A stretch of DNA of 64,000 nucleotides from Planococcus citri. Its lineage: Eukaryota > Arthropoda > Insecta > Hemiptera > Pseudococcidae. Under the pieces are notes generated by a model that worked only from the letters and a program-made list of their open reading frames with translations, made no database searches and had not been told where the DNA came from. Location of the stretch: the NCBI RefSeq assembly GCF_950023065.1, contig NC_088677.1, forward strand, positions 80,625,469-80,689,468, in the 5' to 3' direction. Made by a program: the position numbers and the translations under genes. Position 1 is the stretch's first letter. The number at the start of each line of letters is the position of its first letter. Shown piece by piece: positions 25,190 to 37,919 of the stretch.

Positions 25190-25670
25190 TTGAACGGGAG
25201 GGGTTGGAAGGGGTGGCTCACCAATCACCCCCCCCTCCATTTCAACGAAAAATTTGAAATTTTGGAGGAATTTTGAGAAAAAATTGAATGAGTTGGAAAT
25301 AGTTGAGAAATTTGGGAAAAAAATTGTGTAAGCAGGGAATTTCAAAGAATTACCAAAAATCATGGGTTTTTAGTTACTTTTTGAATTATAAATTTTCAGA
25401 AGTTTTCATCCTTACTTCTCTGGGGCCAGGTCATTTTCCTTTTTCTATCTCCAACCAGCCAAAGTGGTAGAGTAGAAAAATTGACTTTTTATACCAAAAC
25501 TAAGGCTGTTTACATGAAATTCCCTCTCACTCCCCCCCTCAAAAAAAGTCTTTCCAATGCATTCCAGTCAAAATTGCCAGAAAGTCCCAACTTCTGCAAA
25601 AAAAAAAAAAAATTAAAAAATGTCCTATTTTTTGGGGAAAATTTGGAAACAACAATTTCTAATACGTAAT
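25190..25670. repeat. Unnamed dispersed repeat, copy 1
   Basis: Shares ordered blocks with 37520-37915 in the same orientation: TGAACGGG, a G/C run, GAATTACCAAAAATCATGGG, TTGAATTATAAATTTTC, AGAGTAGAAAAATTGACTT, ATGCATTCCAGTCAAAA.TG, CCAGAAAGTCCCAACTT and CAATAATTTCTAAT. Copies differ by many substitutions and small indels. No terminal repeats or coding potential were seen, so the class is unknown. Confidence 0.7.
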
Positions 25671-26215
25671 TACTTATACTGCTGAAATTGGTTGTTTCTG
25701 AAAATGTAAAAATTATGTTATCCTAAAAAAATAAAGAATTGTGAATTTTCTAGAGCTCGAATTATCAATTTTTTCAAAGCTTTCGATCTCGTTTTCTCGC
25801 TTGGACAGATTTGAATTCTATTGTGCAATTTTTCAAAGAATTTCAAAAATGAATAATCGACTACAGAAATTCAAGAAACATAACCAAATCTATACCTATA
25901 GGGTTGGTACCGGTGCAAAAAGGTGCAAAATAACGGAAAATGGTGCAAAACTTCATTCACAATTTATCAAATAGCACAAAATTTTGGCGTTGAAACTTCT
26001 CAAGCTGCTACCTACAATATTGAAAATGATTTTCTTGTACCTTACAAATTGTAAATTTTCTGAAGCTTTCGCCTTCGTTTTGCTCGTTTAAAATTGAAAA
26101 TGTTTTGTTCTCTTTTTGAATTCATTTTTCAAAGGGCCAAAAGTCTAAAAAAAAAACACAAAAAAATTGCAAATTTTCAACACGTGGAATTGTAAAGCCA
26201 AAATTCATTCTGTAA
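25671..26215. other. Unassigned gap
   Basis: AT-rich with no supported feature. GGTGCAAAAAGGTGCAAAAT near 25912-25950 is a short local repeat. Confidence 0.5.
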
Positions 26216-26219
26216 ACTA

Positions 26220-27420
26220 ATTTGAATACGCTACCAAGTCGACGGCAGGTGGATTTCAAGTCATTTTGGAGCTTCCAGCGACTTTTTGAAAATTACTGAA
26301 GCCTCCAGTAGATTTCTGAAACTTGAAATTTTCACAAAATTTCATCAAATGGAGATGGAAAGCCGAAATTTACTCTGCTTAACACTTTTTGAAGACGATT
26401 TCAGATGGGTTCAAGTCATTTTGGAGCTTCCAGCGACTTTTTGAAAATTACTGGAGCCTCCAGTAGATTACTAAAACTTGAAATTTCCACAAAATTTTAT
26501 TAAATGAAGTTGAAATCCGAAATTCATGCTGCACTTCAACTTAAACAAACTATGAAGTCGACTGCTGGCATCTTCAAGTCATTTTGGAGCCTCCAGCAAC
26601 TTTTTGAAAATTCGTGAAACCTTCAATAGATTTTTGAAACTAGAAATTTTCACAAAATTTCAACAGTTGTAGTTGAAAAACGAAAATTCAATTTGTAAAC
26701 TAATCTCAATACGCTATGAAGTCGACTGCGGGTGGATATCAATTCGTTTCGGAGCCTCCAGCAAATTTTTGGAAATTACTGGTGCTTCCAGTGAATTGAA
26801 ACTTGATGGGTTTCAAAGGCCAAAATTCACTCTGCACAGTGCGTGCTAAGGTTAATTCGTACAGATTTTGTGGCATTTTTTGAAAAACAGAAATTTCTAA
26901 AAAGTTGCTGGAGGCGCCAGAAGGGATTGAAACTGCCTAATGCCAAAAATAGGGCGTAAACTGAATTTCATTCAAATTTTCAAAGAAGTACCTATGAAAT
27001 CGATGGACAAAAATATGTTTCTGACTGGAATACATCGATTTTGAAAAAAATAACTGGTGCCTTATCGGCTATATGAATTTATTCAAAAAGTACATAGCTG
27101 GAAGCTTCAAAACTAGCGTATTGAAATTAGTTTACAGAGTAAATTTCGGCTTTCTAACTCTATTTGATGAAATTTGGCGGAAAAAAGTTTCAAAAATCTG
27201 CTGGAAGCTCCAGTAATTTCCAAAATGTCGCTGGAGACTCCAAAACGATTTGAAATCGACCTGCAGTCGACTTCATGGCGTATTGAAATTAGTTTACAGA
27301 ATGAATTCCGACTTTCCCAACTGCATTTTGTGGAAATTTCAAGTTTCAAAAATTTGCTGGAGGCTCCAGTATTTTCCAAAATGTTTCTGGAGACTCCAGA
27401 ACGACTTGATTTTTGATTTC
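26220..27420. mobile_element. Foldback element with CTGGAGCCTCCAG satellite arms, copy 1
   Basis: About 26220-26840 carries ~150-bp monomers in one direction (ATTACTGGAGCCTCCAGTAG, TTGAAACTTGAAATTT, CAAAATTTCAT, AAGTCGACTGCAGGTGG-like). About 27110-27420 carries the same monomers inverted (AAATCTGCTGGAAGCTCCAG, TGGAGGCTCCAG). Between them (26840-27110) is a spacer with GATTGAAACTGCC, AGGGCGTAAACTGAATTTC and GAAATCGATGGACAAAAATA. The spacer also sits between the arms of the 43388-46384 copy. Terminal modules seen in that copy are absent here, so this one is truncated or eroded at both ends. Open frames at 27113-27379, 27174-27416 and 27250-27501 overlap on both strands and are repeat artefacts. 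Confidence 0.75.
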
Positions 27421-28333
27421 AGTATCAAACTTGAAATAAAACAATTCAAATTTTTTGTCAAGTATAAAAGCATCGTTTTTGAACATTTAAAATTATTCTA
27501 AGAAGTTGGGAAAATCTGTCGAAAAAAGTTGAGAAAATTTCAGTCTCACCCCCTTCCCCCCTCGCCTCCCCCCTCCCACAAAAAATACTGCATTTTTTAT
27601 TATTATTTAATTTCCCAAAAATTGATTTTGTATCTAATTTTTCAATTTCTGTCTAACTGAAGAGAAGGGCTAGGGTGGGTCGTTTTTCGTTTTTCAACTT
27701 TTTCGAATTTTGTTGAAGCTTACCAAAAAATTATGGCTAAATGACCTTAATCAGACGTAGAGAAATTTTCAAATTTTTTGGCTGATGTTTGATCCTTTTA
27801 TCTCGAGCCCATAGTTTTCAAAAATTGAAAAACTTTCAATCAATCGTTTCAATTTTTTGATTTTTTTTCAGTTCGTGAATTTTCTGACTTTTTTTTTTTT
27901 TCGAAAACGTTTGAGTTCAAAACTAGACTTTTTTCAGCCGCCTAATCATCAATTTTAGGATTCTAATTTTGTTGTTTTTTTTTTTGAAAATTTTTAGTTC
28001 ATTTTAAAAAAAAAATCACATTTAAAAAAAATCATTTCCATTTTTTGAAAATTCACTTTTATTTTTTTTGAAAAAATTTAGTTCAATGTTTTATTTGAAA
28101 AATTCTTTAATCAGAAAAGTTTTCAATGTTTTTAGAAATTTGGAGCACTCCAGCAATGGATCCTCCAAAATTAAGATTATTTTCTGTGGTTCGTTTTTCA
28201 TTCATTTTCTGGTATAGGATCAAAAAAGTCGACTCGACGATGGTAAAATGTAAAAAATTTCTGAAATTCCCCCTCATATTTTCAGTTTTTATTGGGAGTG
28301 GGAAGGAGGGAGACTTAACCCCCCTCCGCCTTC

Positions 28334-28440
28334 CCCAGTTAACATCTTTTGGTTCGATAATCTCCTTTATTAAGCCCCCTCCCCACATCCCCAGTCAACA
28401 TCTTTTGGTCCAAAAATCTCCTTTTCCTCTTTAAAAATAG
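28334..28440. repeat. Two-copy ~56-bp tandem duplication
   Basis: CCCAGTTAACATCTTTTGGT then AATCTCCTTT recurs as CCCAGTCAACATCTTTTGGT then AATCTCCTTT, each preceded by a C-rich CCCCTCC block. Confidence 0.7.
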
Positions 28441-31179
28441 AAATTTTTGAAAGCAAAATACCTTCTAGAAATACTTCTTTTTTCCTTCTTCATGTTGTCC
28501 TGGTCGTTGGACACCTTGTACGTGCTTTTTTCAATTTTTTACACCTAATCATTAAAATTTTTTATTTTATTCTCTTCTTCAAGAATTTCAACTTTTTTGA
28601 TTGAATAGGTATAAAATTGAAAGATGAAAATTGTAAAATAATACTTACCTACCTGAAAAAACCAAGTTCCAAAATTTTCCACTTTCGATATTCTCTTAAA
28701 TTTGATTTTTTCTTGAATTTTTTTTGTTTTGGTAATGATATCGAATTAATAGAAGAAAATCAGGATAAAATAAATTTTAAGTTTCAGAAATTTTTTCTCG
28801 GATAATAGCTCAAATTGGAAACAAAATCTGAGAAATTTTGAAACTTTAAATTAAAAATGGGAAGGAAAATATCAAATACTTTCATTTGGAACTAGAAAAT
28901 TTTTCCCAAAGCAGGTTAAGTAGTGACAAAAACGAAAATCCCACGATTTTTTCAAAGATCCTCCATAAGAAAATCTAGTTCTCCCCTCCAGTGGCACCTC
29001 CTGAGCTAGAATACTATTCTGAGTAACTTTCACCTCAAAATGGTCTCTGCTGAATTTGATCAAAATCTGCTGCCTTTTTTTTCGATATCCACTTTAATGA
29101 AAGCATTTTCCTGAAACTATAGATATGAATGTAATTTTTTTTTATAACCACAAAAAATCGAGGTGTGGTTTTGAAATTGTCTGAAAATAAATTTCAAAAT
29201 TGAAAAATCAATCTAAAATCATCCTCACAATAAATTTTTGAAAAACGATGAAAATCTTTTGCGAATTTAATCGATTCAAGAATGAAAATAGATTGAAGAC
29301 TCGTCCAAGGAAATGTAGCATGTGCTCAAAACTATCTCCAAAAATTTCTAAAAATCTGTACTCAAAGTTAGCAAAATTGAAATATGTAATATGGGTAAAT
29401 TTGAGTTTTGAAGAACTTTTATCATTTTGTAGGCCTTCATATGTAGCTTTGAAAGGTGAAAAAGGCATGTCGAAGTGTCGAAAAATCACTTTAATCATCG
29501 AAGATACTTTTGCTCGACTACGAGTTTTCAAAAATAATTTTCATGCTTACCTTTGAGAAAATTTTTTGTTGGATTTTTCCTACCCCTGTAATTCAATGAT
29601 TTCTTGCCTTTTTTTTGAACTTTTTTTGCATTTTTTAGAGCCGTAGATATTCTGCCAGTGTTTCCGGTTCCGTGGTTTAAAAATTACTCACAAAAGCATT
29701 GAATTCAATCCTACATCATTTTTCAAGTTGATTTTTTCGTATTTTTTGCTTTTTCTGTTAAATAAAATAATACCTAACTGAACCTTTTTCAACAATGTTG
29801 TACTGTTGGTAAATTTTCAATATTATATAATATATAATACAATATAATATGTATTTCAACAAATTTGATACATATTTCTTCAAGTTCTTGAAAGAAGTTT
29901 TCAAGGTACCGTGAACTTTTGGTGACTTCATCTAACAGGTTGAACTGACGGTGTCGAGATGGTTTCAACAGCGTTGATTTCTCACGATCGATGGGCGTTG
30001 CCGATTTTGTTAGCAAAATTTTCAGGTTTATTGACCTGGCGTCCAAAACATCGTGAAACATGTTTTCCTTTTTTTCGTTTTCTTAAAAAGCATCGAGTTC
30101 TTTCTTTCTGGAAATTTTTGAAAATTTTATTTATAAAGTCGTTTTATTTGTATTTTTAATGTTGGTCTTTTAAAATTAGACTTTGTACAGGAAATGGTAA
30201 TTTTTCACACATTTTGATTTTTGAGAGATCGAAGTTTTCTCAATAATTTTAAACCATTAATTTTAATTTTTATCCTCTTTTTTTAGAATTTTGAAAAATT
30301 AAATCAGGTAATAGTTTTCGAAATGAATCAAAACGTCTCGATCTGAATGAAGAAATCATCATCACCACCGAATGAATATGCAAAACAAGCTATACAAAAC
30401 TATAATTAGTCAACTCTGATTACCACAACTAAACGTCATCGGTAGGTACTATAAAAAAAAAAAACGAGTAAAAAAAACCTTTTAATGATGATAGCTCCCC
30501 CTCTTTCCCTGCCTTTCACCCGACTCGTCATTAGACTTGAAAAAGAGAGTAAAAGACCTACGGTTGACAACATTTAATAGAGATAATATTATTATAGACG
30601 AAGTACAAACTACAGTACAAACCGGCGAAAGAGAATTAAGCAAGAGGAATATTTATTCGTAGAGCGATTGCGATGTGTCGATGCCTTAGACACACGAGTA
30701 CTTTGATTTCATCAGTATTGCGCCTTCTCTATGGTATCTGCGAAGCCAGCACGAGACACCATTTTGCAAAATTAACATTCCGATAACGAATTCAATTCAT
30801 TTTTTCACGATCGAAATCGAAATAAAAAAAAAAAGACGAAAGAATGAATGAGAGAAGAAAAAAAAACCTGAACTTACACTGTGGCAAGTGGCACTATGTA
30901 GATGGTGCACTCGTTTTAGCACGACGACGACGATAGCTGAGTTAAATACATTTACATGTACGAGTACGTGTTTGTACGTGTAATTACCCGCGAATACGAA
31001 ATCCTTACGTATCTTATGGATCCATGGATTGAGTCTCTGGACTCTGGAGAGTGGAGTGTAGGAGACACGCATCGCATGCATTTATAGATGGGCAAATTTT
31101 ATTACATTTTATTAATTTAATAGCCACGTCCTTCTGCTTTGCGTGGACGTGAAGTACATACAGATTTATTACGTGTAGA

Positions 31180-31203
31180 TGGACCTGGACCTGGACCTGG
31201 ACC
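31180..31203. repeat. (GGACCT)n hexanucleotide repeat
   Basis: Four tandem copies of GGACCT in a less AT-rich surrounding. Confidence 0.85.
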
Positions 31204-31704
31204 ATGTGTAGGTACGATATGTATAGCAGAGTGTGTTTTGATCGTTATTGGTATTCGAGACCATCCACTTTTGATGGCGAGTGTCTTTCTCCGTTTTGCA
31301 TATTTGGATGATGGTCTTTCGCTGAGTGACGTGTGTAGGTGTGGGAATTAATTCGATATTTGTGCTAAATACTTATAGGTTAAGCGTTTTTTGAATCTAC
31401 TCGTAATTTTGATCCGATTTATTTCAATTTTTTTCAAGTTGGAAAATCCTAACCCCTTCTTACCCCTTCTCTTGCAACAAAAAAGTCGATTTTTGAGCAA
31501 TTTTTAAAAGATCGTGATGCATGTGAGCTTTGAGAAGGACGCGAGCTATTCGAATGAAGTGAGGGAAGATCTGGTGTTCTTATGGAAAAATCAATCTTGA
31601 AAAGATTTCCAGAAATACCCCTTGGGAGATATTAACTACATATGTATCTAGATTCGGATGGGTCGCGAGAATAAAATATTGAAGGATTTTGATTAAATTC
31701 AGTA

Positions 31705-31800
31705 GACCCCCTTCATTTTGAGTTGAAAGTGCTTCAGAAAAAATTTCAGCTCCGGGGAGGTACCCTTAGGGGGAAGTTTGAACATTCAAAAAGGGAGCGT
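31705..31800. repeat. Small dispersed repeat, copy 1
   Basis: TTCATTTTGAGTT, TCAGAAAAAATTTCAGCT and a CCCT(T/A)A(G/A)-GGGGAAGT-like end are shared, in order, with 51585-51665. Class unknown. Confidence 0.5.
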
Positions 31801-31879
31801 TTTCGAAATTTTTTTTGGAAAATTTAAAATTTGCCCAATTCAAACTCCTTTGCAAACGAATTGCTTACGTATAAATTGA

Positions 31880-34500
31880 TTCATTGTTCACTGAATTGTT
31901 CGTGAGAATAGGTATCAATTCATTTGAGGGAATCATTCATGAACGAATTGATTAATTTTTTGAAAAAATCATTCGTGTACAAAAATATACATTTTCATTT
32001 TTAGCGAATTATAATGAATCAATTCGTTCGCGAAGGAGCAGATCGTTCGCGAATGATTCACCAAGAACTACTTAAATGAATCGATTTTGCTCGCGAACGA
32101 GTCATTCATACGGATTCGTTCGTGAATGATCCGGTAAAAATTATTCAATTCGTTCTCGAATGATTCACCCAAAATTATTCAATTCGTTCGCGAATGATTC
32201 ACCAAAATTTAATTAAATGATCGATTTGTTCGTAAATGAGTCACTTGTACGAATCAATTCGTTCGGGAATGAACCACTATAAATTGTCCAATACATTCTC
32301 GAATGATTCACTGATTCACCAAAAATTATTCAATTCGTTCTCGAATGATTCACCCAAAATTATTCAATTCGTTCGCGAATGATTCACCAAAATTTAATTA
32401 AATGATCGATTTGTTCGTAAACGAGTCACTTGTACGAATCAATTCGTTCGGGAATGAACCACTATAAATTGTCCAATACATTCTCGAATGATTCACTGAT
32501 TCACCAAAAATTATTCAATTCGTTCGCGAATGGTTCACCAAAAATTAATTAATTCGTTCGCGAATGATTCACCAAAATTTAATTAAATGATCGATTTGTT
32601 CGTAAACGAGTCACTTGTACGAATCAATTCGTTCGTGAATGAAGCACTATAAATTGTCCAATACGTTCTCGAATGATTCACTGATTCACCAAAAATTATT
32701 CAATTCGTTCGCGAATGGTTCACCAAAAATTAATTAATTCGTTCGCGAATGATTCACCAAAATTTAATTAAATGATCGATTTGTTCGTAAACGAGTCACT
32801 TGTACGAATCAATTCGTTCGTGAATGAAGCACTATAAATTGTTCAATTCGTTCTCGAATGATTCACTGATTCACCAAAAATTATTCAATTCGTTCGCGGA
32901 TGATTCACCAAAAATTATTCAATTCGTTCGCGAATGGTTCACCAAAAATTAATCAAATTAATCGATTCGTTCGCCAACGAGTCACTTATACGAATCAGTT
33001 CGTTCGTGAATGATCCACTAAAAATTATTTGATTCGTTCTCGAATTATTCACCAAAAATTATTCAATTCGTTCGCGAATGATTCATCAAAAATTAATCAA
33101 ATTAATCGATTCGTTCGCGAATGAGTCACTTGTACGTATCAATTCGTTCATGAATGATCCACTATAAATTATTCAATTCGTTCTCGAATCATTCACTGAT
33201 TCACCAAAAATTATTCAATTTGTTCGCGAATGATTCAACAAAAATTATTCTATTCGTTCGCGAATGGTTCACCAAAAATTGAATAAAGGAATCGTTTTGT
33301 TCTCGAACGAGTCACTCGTACGAAACAATTCGTTCGTGAATGATCCACTAAAAATTATTTAATTCGTTCTCGAATGATTCACCAAAAATTATTCAATTCG
33401 TTCACGACTGATTCACCAACTAATAATAAATTTGTTCGCGAATGATTCACCAAAAATTAGTCGATTCGTTCGTGAAAAATTCACCAAAAATTGAGTAGGT
33501 AAAAAAATGCAAATGAATCAATTCGTTCGTGAACGAGTCATTTATACAAATCAATTTGTTCGCGAACGATTCACTCGAACGAATCAATTCGTTCGCGAAT
33601 GATTCTCCAAAAATGATTCAATTTGTTCAGGAATGATTCACTAAAAAATTTAATTCGTTCGCGAATGATTCACCAACTATTAATCAATTCATTCGCGAAT
33701 GATTCGCCGAAAATTATTCAGATCATTCGCGAACGATTCACCGAAAATTGAGTAAATGTAAATGAATCAATTCGTTCGTGAACGAGTCATTTATGCGAAT
33801 CAATTCGTTCGCGAATGATTCACCAACTATTGATAAATTTGTTCGCGAATGATTCGCCAAACATTATTTATGTCGTTCGCGAATGATTCACCAAAAATGA
33901 TTCAATTCGTTTGGGAATGATTCACTAAAAAATTCAATTCATTCGCGAATGATTCACCAACTATTAATCAATTCATTCGCGAATGATTCGCCAAAAATTA
34001 TTCAATTCGTTCGCGAATGATTCACTTAAAATTATTCAATTCGTTCGCGCGAATGATTCACCTAAAATAATTCTATTTGTTCGCGGATAGTTCAACAAAA
34101 ATGAATTCAATGAATCGATTCGTTCGCGAACGAGTCAATTGTACGAATCGAATCGTTCGTGAGGGAGTTATTTATACGAATCAATTCGTTCGTGAATGAT
34201 CCACTAAAAACGATTCAATTCATTCGTGAATGATTCACCACGAATTGTTCTATTCGTTCGCGAATGGTTCACCAGAAATTGAATAAGTAGATGAACTGAT
34301 TCGTTCGTGAATGATCCACTATAAATTATTCAATTCGTTCTCAAATGATTCACCAAAAATTGAATAAATAAATCGATTCGTTCGCGAACGAGTCACTCAT
34401 ACGAATCGATTCGTCCGCGAATGATTCGCTTAGAGATCAATCAGTGTGTTCTATCACGAATCGTTCGTGAATGATTCGATTCAATTCAATTCGCTTCGTT
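31880..34500. repeat. TTCGTTCGCGAATGATTCA satellite with 185-bp higher-order repeat
   Basis: The basic ~34-37 bp monomer is ATTCAATTCGTTCGCGAATG followed by ATTCACCAAAAATT. In the core (about 32160-32900) a five-monomer unit repeats with constant spacing. AATTAAATGATCGATTTG occurs at 32211, 32396, 32581 and 32766, exactly 185 bp apart, and these units are nearly identical. Outside the core the monomers lose the higher-order order and become diverged, as expected when a satellite is homogenised in the middle and decays at the edges. Each monomer holds the palindrome TTCGCGAA. Confidence 0.95.
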
Positions 34501-34589
34501 TGAAAACAGATCAATTCCAAAGATTTTTATTTTACGAAAAGTGATCTTTTTACGCGTAATGTATGAGGTTTTCCCCCCTCTTCGATCAA

Positions 34590-34735
34590 GTATGAAAAAA
34601 GATGAAGAAATACTGAACGTTGATGCGTCTTCTCGATTACCCTAATTTGGGATAGTCGAGTTCGCGAATATTTACTTATTTCTTATGTTCGACCTTTCAC
34701 TGCCCCCAAATGCTCAATTTTTTTCCAAACGGAGG
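34590..34735. repeat. Solitary copy of the 110-935 tandem repeat monomer
   Basis: Contains GATGCGTCTTCTCGATTAC, GTCGAGTTCGCGAATATT, TACTTATTT, TTCGACC and a CCCCC word in the same order as the monomers at the left end of the window. It directly adjoins the right edge of the TTCGCGAA satellite. Confidence 0.6.
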
Positions 34736-37115
34736 TCGAGGAAATGCAGATGATTTGACTCGAAAAATGATGTCCAATTTTCTTTAAAATCCAACTCAGA
34801 CACCTCAATTTGCTTATCTGCAGTGCTACACGAATTGTATATTATTCATTCATGTGGTTAAAAATTAAAATATTTCTGTTCTCTGTCCAAAAAAAAAAAA
34901 ATCGTGATTCGAACGAAATTAATAAGCTAACGAAATAATAACGGATCTAAAAGTCAATTGGTTTATTAAATTTAATCGAATAATCAATTTAATTATACGA
35001 ACATATGTACGTACGAATAAATACGTAAATCACCATTTGTAATTAAAAGTAAAATCCCACCAAAGATTTAGAAAAAAAAACAACAAACAAATTGAAAAAA
35101 ACCCTAATTACAAGTAGGATGCCAAACACACTAACCAACAAAGATGCGTCAACTGATAATTCTCAGGTATCAGAATACGTATAGTCGTCGTATAGGTAGG
35201 TAAATATTGTACAGGGTGTAGGTAAAGGCATACGTACACACGTCTCTAGGTCTATCTCAAGTGCAAACTATACATACACACAGGTATAAGGTAGTTTTAC
35301 CAGGTATTAAGTAAGATCTCGTAATGATTACAGAGGTGGTGGTGCGGCGCAGACGCGTCATACCGTAACGATATTAACACTTAAAAATTCGCATAACGCA
35401 TCTTATAGGACTAAAAATATCAACTATTCTGTAAAAATAAATGCTAATGGCACGAATCTAACCGGAGATATGGTCCTGCTGGGTCATACTAACAAGCAAT
35501 ATGAAGATACTACATATTTAGCCACCTATAGGCCTACCAAAGGACACGAATACCTACTTCAATGTGTAAAATAAAATACACCATTTCAATCGATTCATAT
35601 ACAGCATATTTTGGTACATAAATATGCGATTTTACCTATATCTAATTTATTGGTCTATGTACCATCATCCAGTGTTGGTATAGAGCATGTAGGCTACAGA
35701 AACGTATATACATATGTAGAGTATATAGGTTCTATCCTCTTGGTTTCTCCGTCTGTTGAACACAGCTAAAGGTATGATATAACACACCAAACTGTAGGTA
35801 AGGTACCTCTACCTACGCTAAATATGTGTCAAGTTTATGGAACTCTACTACTAACTGGTCAATACATGTCGACGAAAGTACCTACCTTACCTACCCAGCC
35901 AACCGCATGCCACTCGTCTCTTTTTTATCGACAGTTCGATACTTCGATAGGTATTTCATAAGCTCGCATGCTGCGTTTGGTTTGTCTTATAGGTATATTG
36001 CTATTGGTATTGCGCGCAAGCCGAGCCAACGACGAGTAAGAAATTCGAAACATGTGCATCTCTTTCTCAAATGGCAGGTATTTGTGTATTAGCTGCAACC
36101 AGCGACGCGACGTTCGTCTCTGGTGTTACCTTATGGTGTCACAATCTGCCATAAGAGTATCTTTATCGTATACTATATAATTAAACATTGGGTAAAAATT
36201 TGAGCGAAAAAAACCAGGCACTCTGTAAAAGGTCGTACGAATTTACGAAGCATAAACAAGTCTCCTCTAAATACGAGTAAATATCTAAGAAACACTGAAA
36301 CAGGGGCAGGTAGGCTCTTTTTAAAAAATAGTTGAATTAAGATAGTCTCACGAAAAGTCGAATTTTTTCCTAAAATTGCAAAAATGCTCACTTTATGCCC
36401 AAAAATCTCCTAAAAGTCTCGTTTATCGCATCACCAATGAGAGGAGTCAGTATACATAAAAACCATCATGTCACTTGTCAGATGCATCTTTCTTACTATT
36501 GGAGCCGGTAGCTCGTATATTAGATTATATTGTAGGTAAAACATACGTACGCTATATATTGTGCTCGTTGAAACGATATCAACGGGTTTGTACTTTTTAT
36601 TAGATAATTACTTTCACTAAAATAATATCGGCGTATAAAAGACCCTGTTTTACATTCTCGGGCATCGTGTATACGAAACGTAAAAAAAAATCATACGCTT
36701 AGTTCTGGTTTAAACGTCTCGTCTTGTCGTATAGATCGTAAAATTACATAATGGTAGCGTTCGAAACGAAAACGAAAAAAAAAAATGATAATAAAAATAA
36801 ATAATTATTAATAAGGATATCGCGAACTCGCGCGCGCCCGCGATGGTTTAATATGTAATGTAGGTAATCGTACACAGCATGTAGCGTGATGCGTAAAATT
36901 ATGAGAAATTGGTAATTTTTTTCACATCTCGAACAACGATTTGCTAATTGAACGAATTTAACGACTCGTTTGATGTTTTTTCTCTCTCATCTGAAATCGA
37001 TGTTTGATCGTTTAAGAAATTCTTACTTCTATGTGATTTTTTTTTTAAATGAAAAGATCAGATGAATATTATTCTATTTGATTTATCAGTCAATCGACTA
37101 ATAACGAAAACTGAG
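34736..37115. other. Non-repetitive, less AT-rich DNA without recognised gene
   Basis: About 35100-36130 and 36400-36900 look like single-copy sequence (TACCTACCTTACCTACC words, GAACTCGCGCGCGCCCGCG near 36824). An open frame at 35826-36092 has no recognised domain. This is among the more likely places for intron or regulatory DNA of a host gene, but I cannot name an exon. Confidence 0.4.
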
Positions 37116-37505
37116 ACATGAAATGAAAATACTGCAAATAAAATCAAAAACTAGAAGATGAAAATTGAATTGAAAACAGAATGAGAATAGAATGAAAATC
37201 CAAATCAGAAAGTGAAATTAAACCAAAAACTCTGAAACTAAAACTGAAAATTGAAAACTGAATAGGTACCTACCTAAAAGTAAGAAAAATTCTGACAATA
37301 AAATCAAAAACTGAAATTAAAACCAAAAACTGGATGAAATTCGAAAACATTGGAAATGAAATTATACGAAAATTGAAACAAAAAGCAATAAACAAAATAA
37401 AATTTAAGGACTTCAAAATAAAATCTAGAACAAGAAAGGAAACTGGAAAATCTGAAAAATGAAAGTGAAAAACTCTAATGAAATTAAATCAAAAAATATA
37501 AGTAA
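37116..37505. repeat. Purine-rich GAAAATGAAA low-complexity tract
   Basis: Imperfect repetition of AAAACTGAAAATGAAAT and AAATCAAAAACT words. A similar tract in the same style lies at 40520-40775, so the two bracket the 12-bp minisatellite. Confidence 0.6.
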
Positions 37506-37519
37506 ACTTGAATTCTCAA

Positions 37520-37915
37520 AAAAAATTCAAAGGCGTGTCGAACGGGTGTGTGAAGGGGGGGGGTGAAAATTTGGGAATTTTTGGAAAAAACTGAGAGAGT
37601 TGGAAAATTTGGGAAGAAATCATTGTGTATTCTGGGAAAATCAAGGAATTACCAAAAATCATGGGTTCTTACTTCTTGAATTATAAATTTTCAAAAAATT
37701 TCATTTTCCATTTTCTGACAGTCCGACCAAAGTTAGAGAGTAGAAAAATTGACTTCTCTCATCAAAAACTAATGTTTTTTTTTACTTAAAATTCCTCCCT
37801 CCCCCCAAAAAAAGGTCTCTATAATGCATTCCAGTCAAAACTGCCAGAAAGTCCCAACTTTTGTGCTGAAATATCAAAAAATGCTCAATTTTTCGATGAA
37901 AATTCAGAACCAATA
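37520..37915. repeat. Unnamed dispersed repeat, copy 2
   Basis: Direct-orientation relative of 25190-25670, sharing GAATTACCAAAAATCATGGG, TTGAATTATAAATTTTC, GAGTAGAAAAATTGACTT, CAGTCAAAACTGCCAGAAAG and TCCCAACTT in order. It ends where the 12-bp minisatellite begins. Confidence 0.7.
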
Positions 37916-37919
37916 ATTT

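Larger units (their letters stand above)
27421..31875. other. Mostly unassigned AT-rich DNA
   Basis: No gene is supported. It holds a ~56-bp two-copy tandem (28334-28440), an AT-only patch at 29818-29850, a (GGACCT)n repeat at 31180-31203, and a short sequence at 31705-31800 with a relative at 51585-51665. The 30500-31350 interval is less AT-rich and non-repetitive and could belong to a host gene, but no splice-bounded frame was identified. Confidence 0.45.

Noticed and set aside
31880..34500. CRISPR array, because of regular short repeats
   Set aside because: The spacers are themselves repeats of the monomer, there are no cas genes, and the window is eukaryotic.
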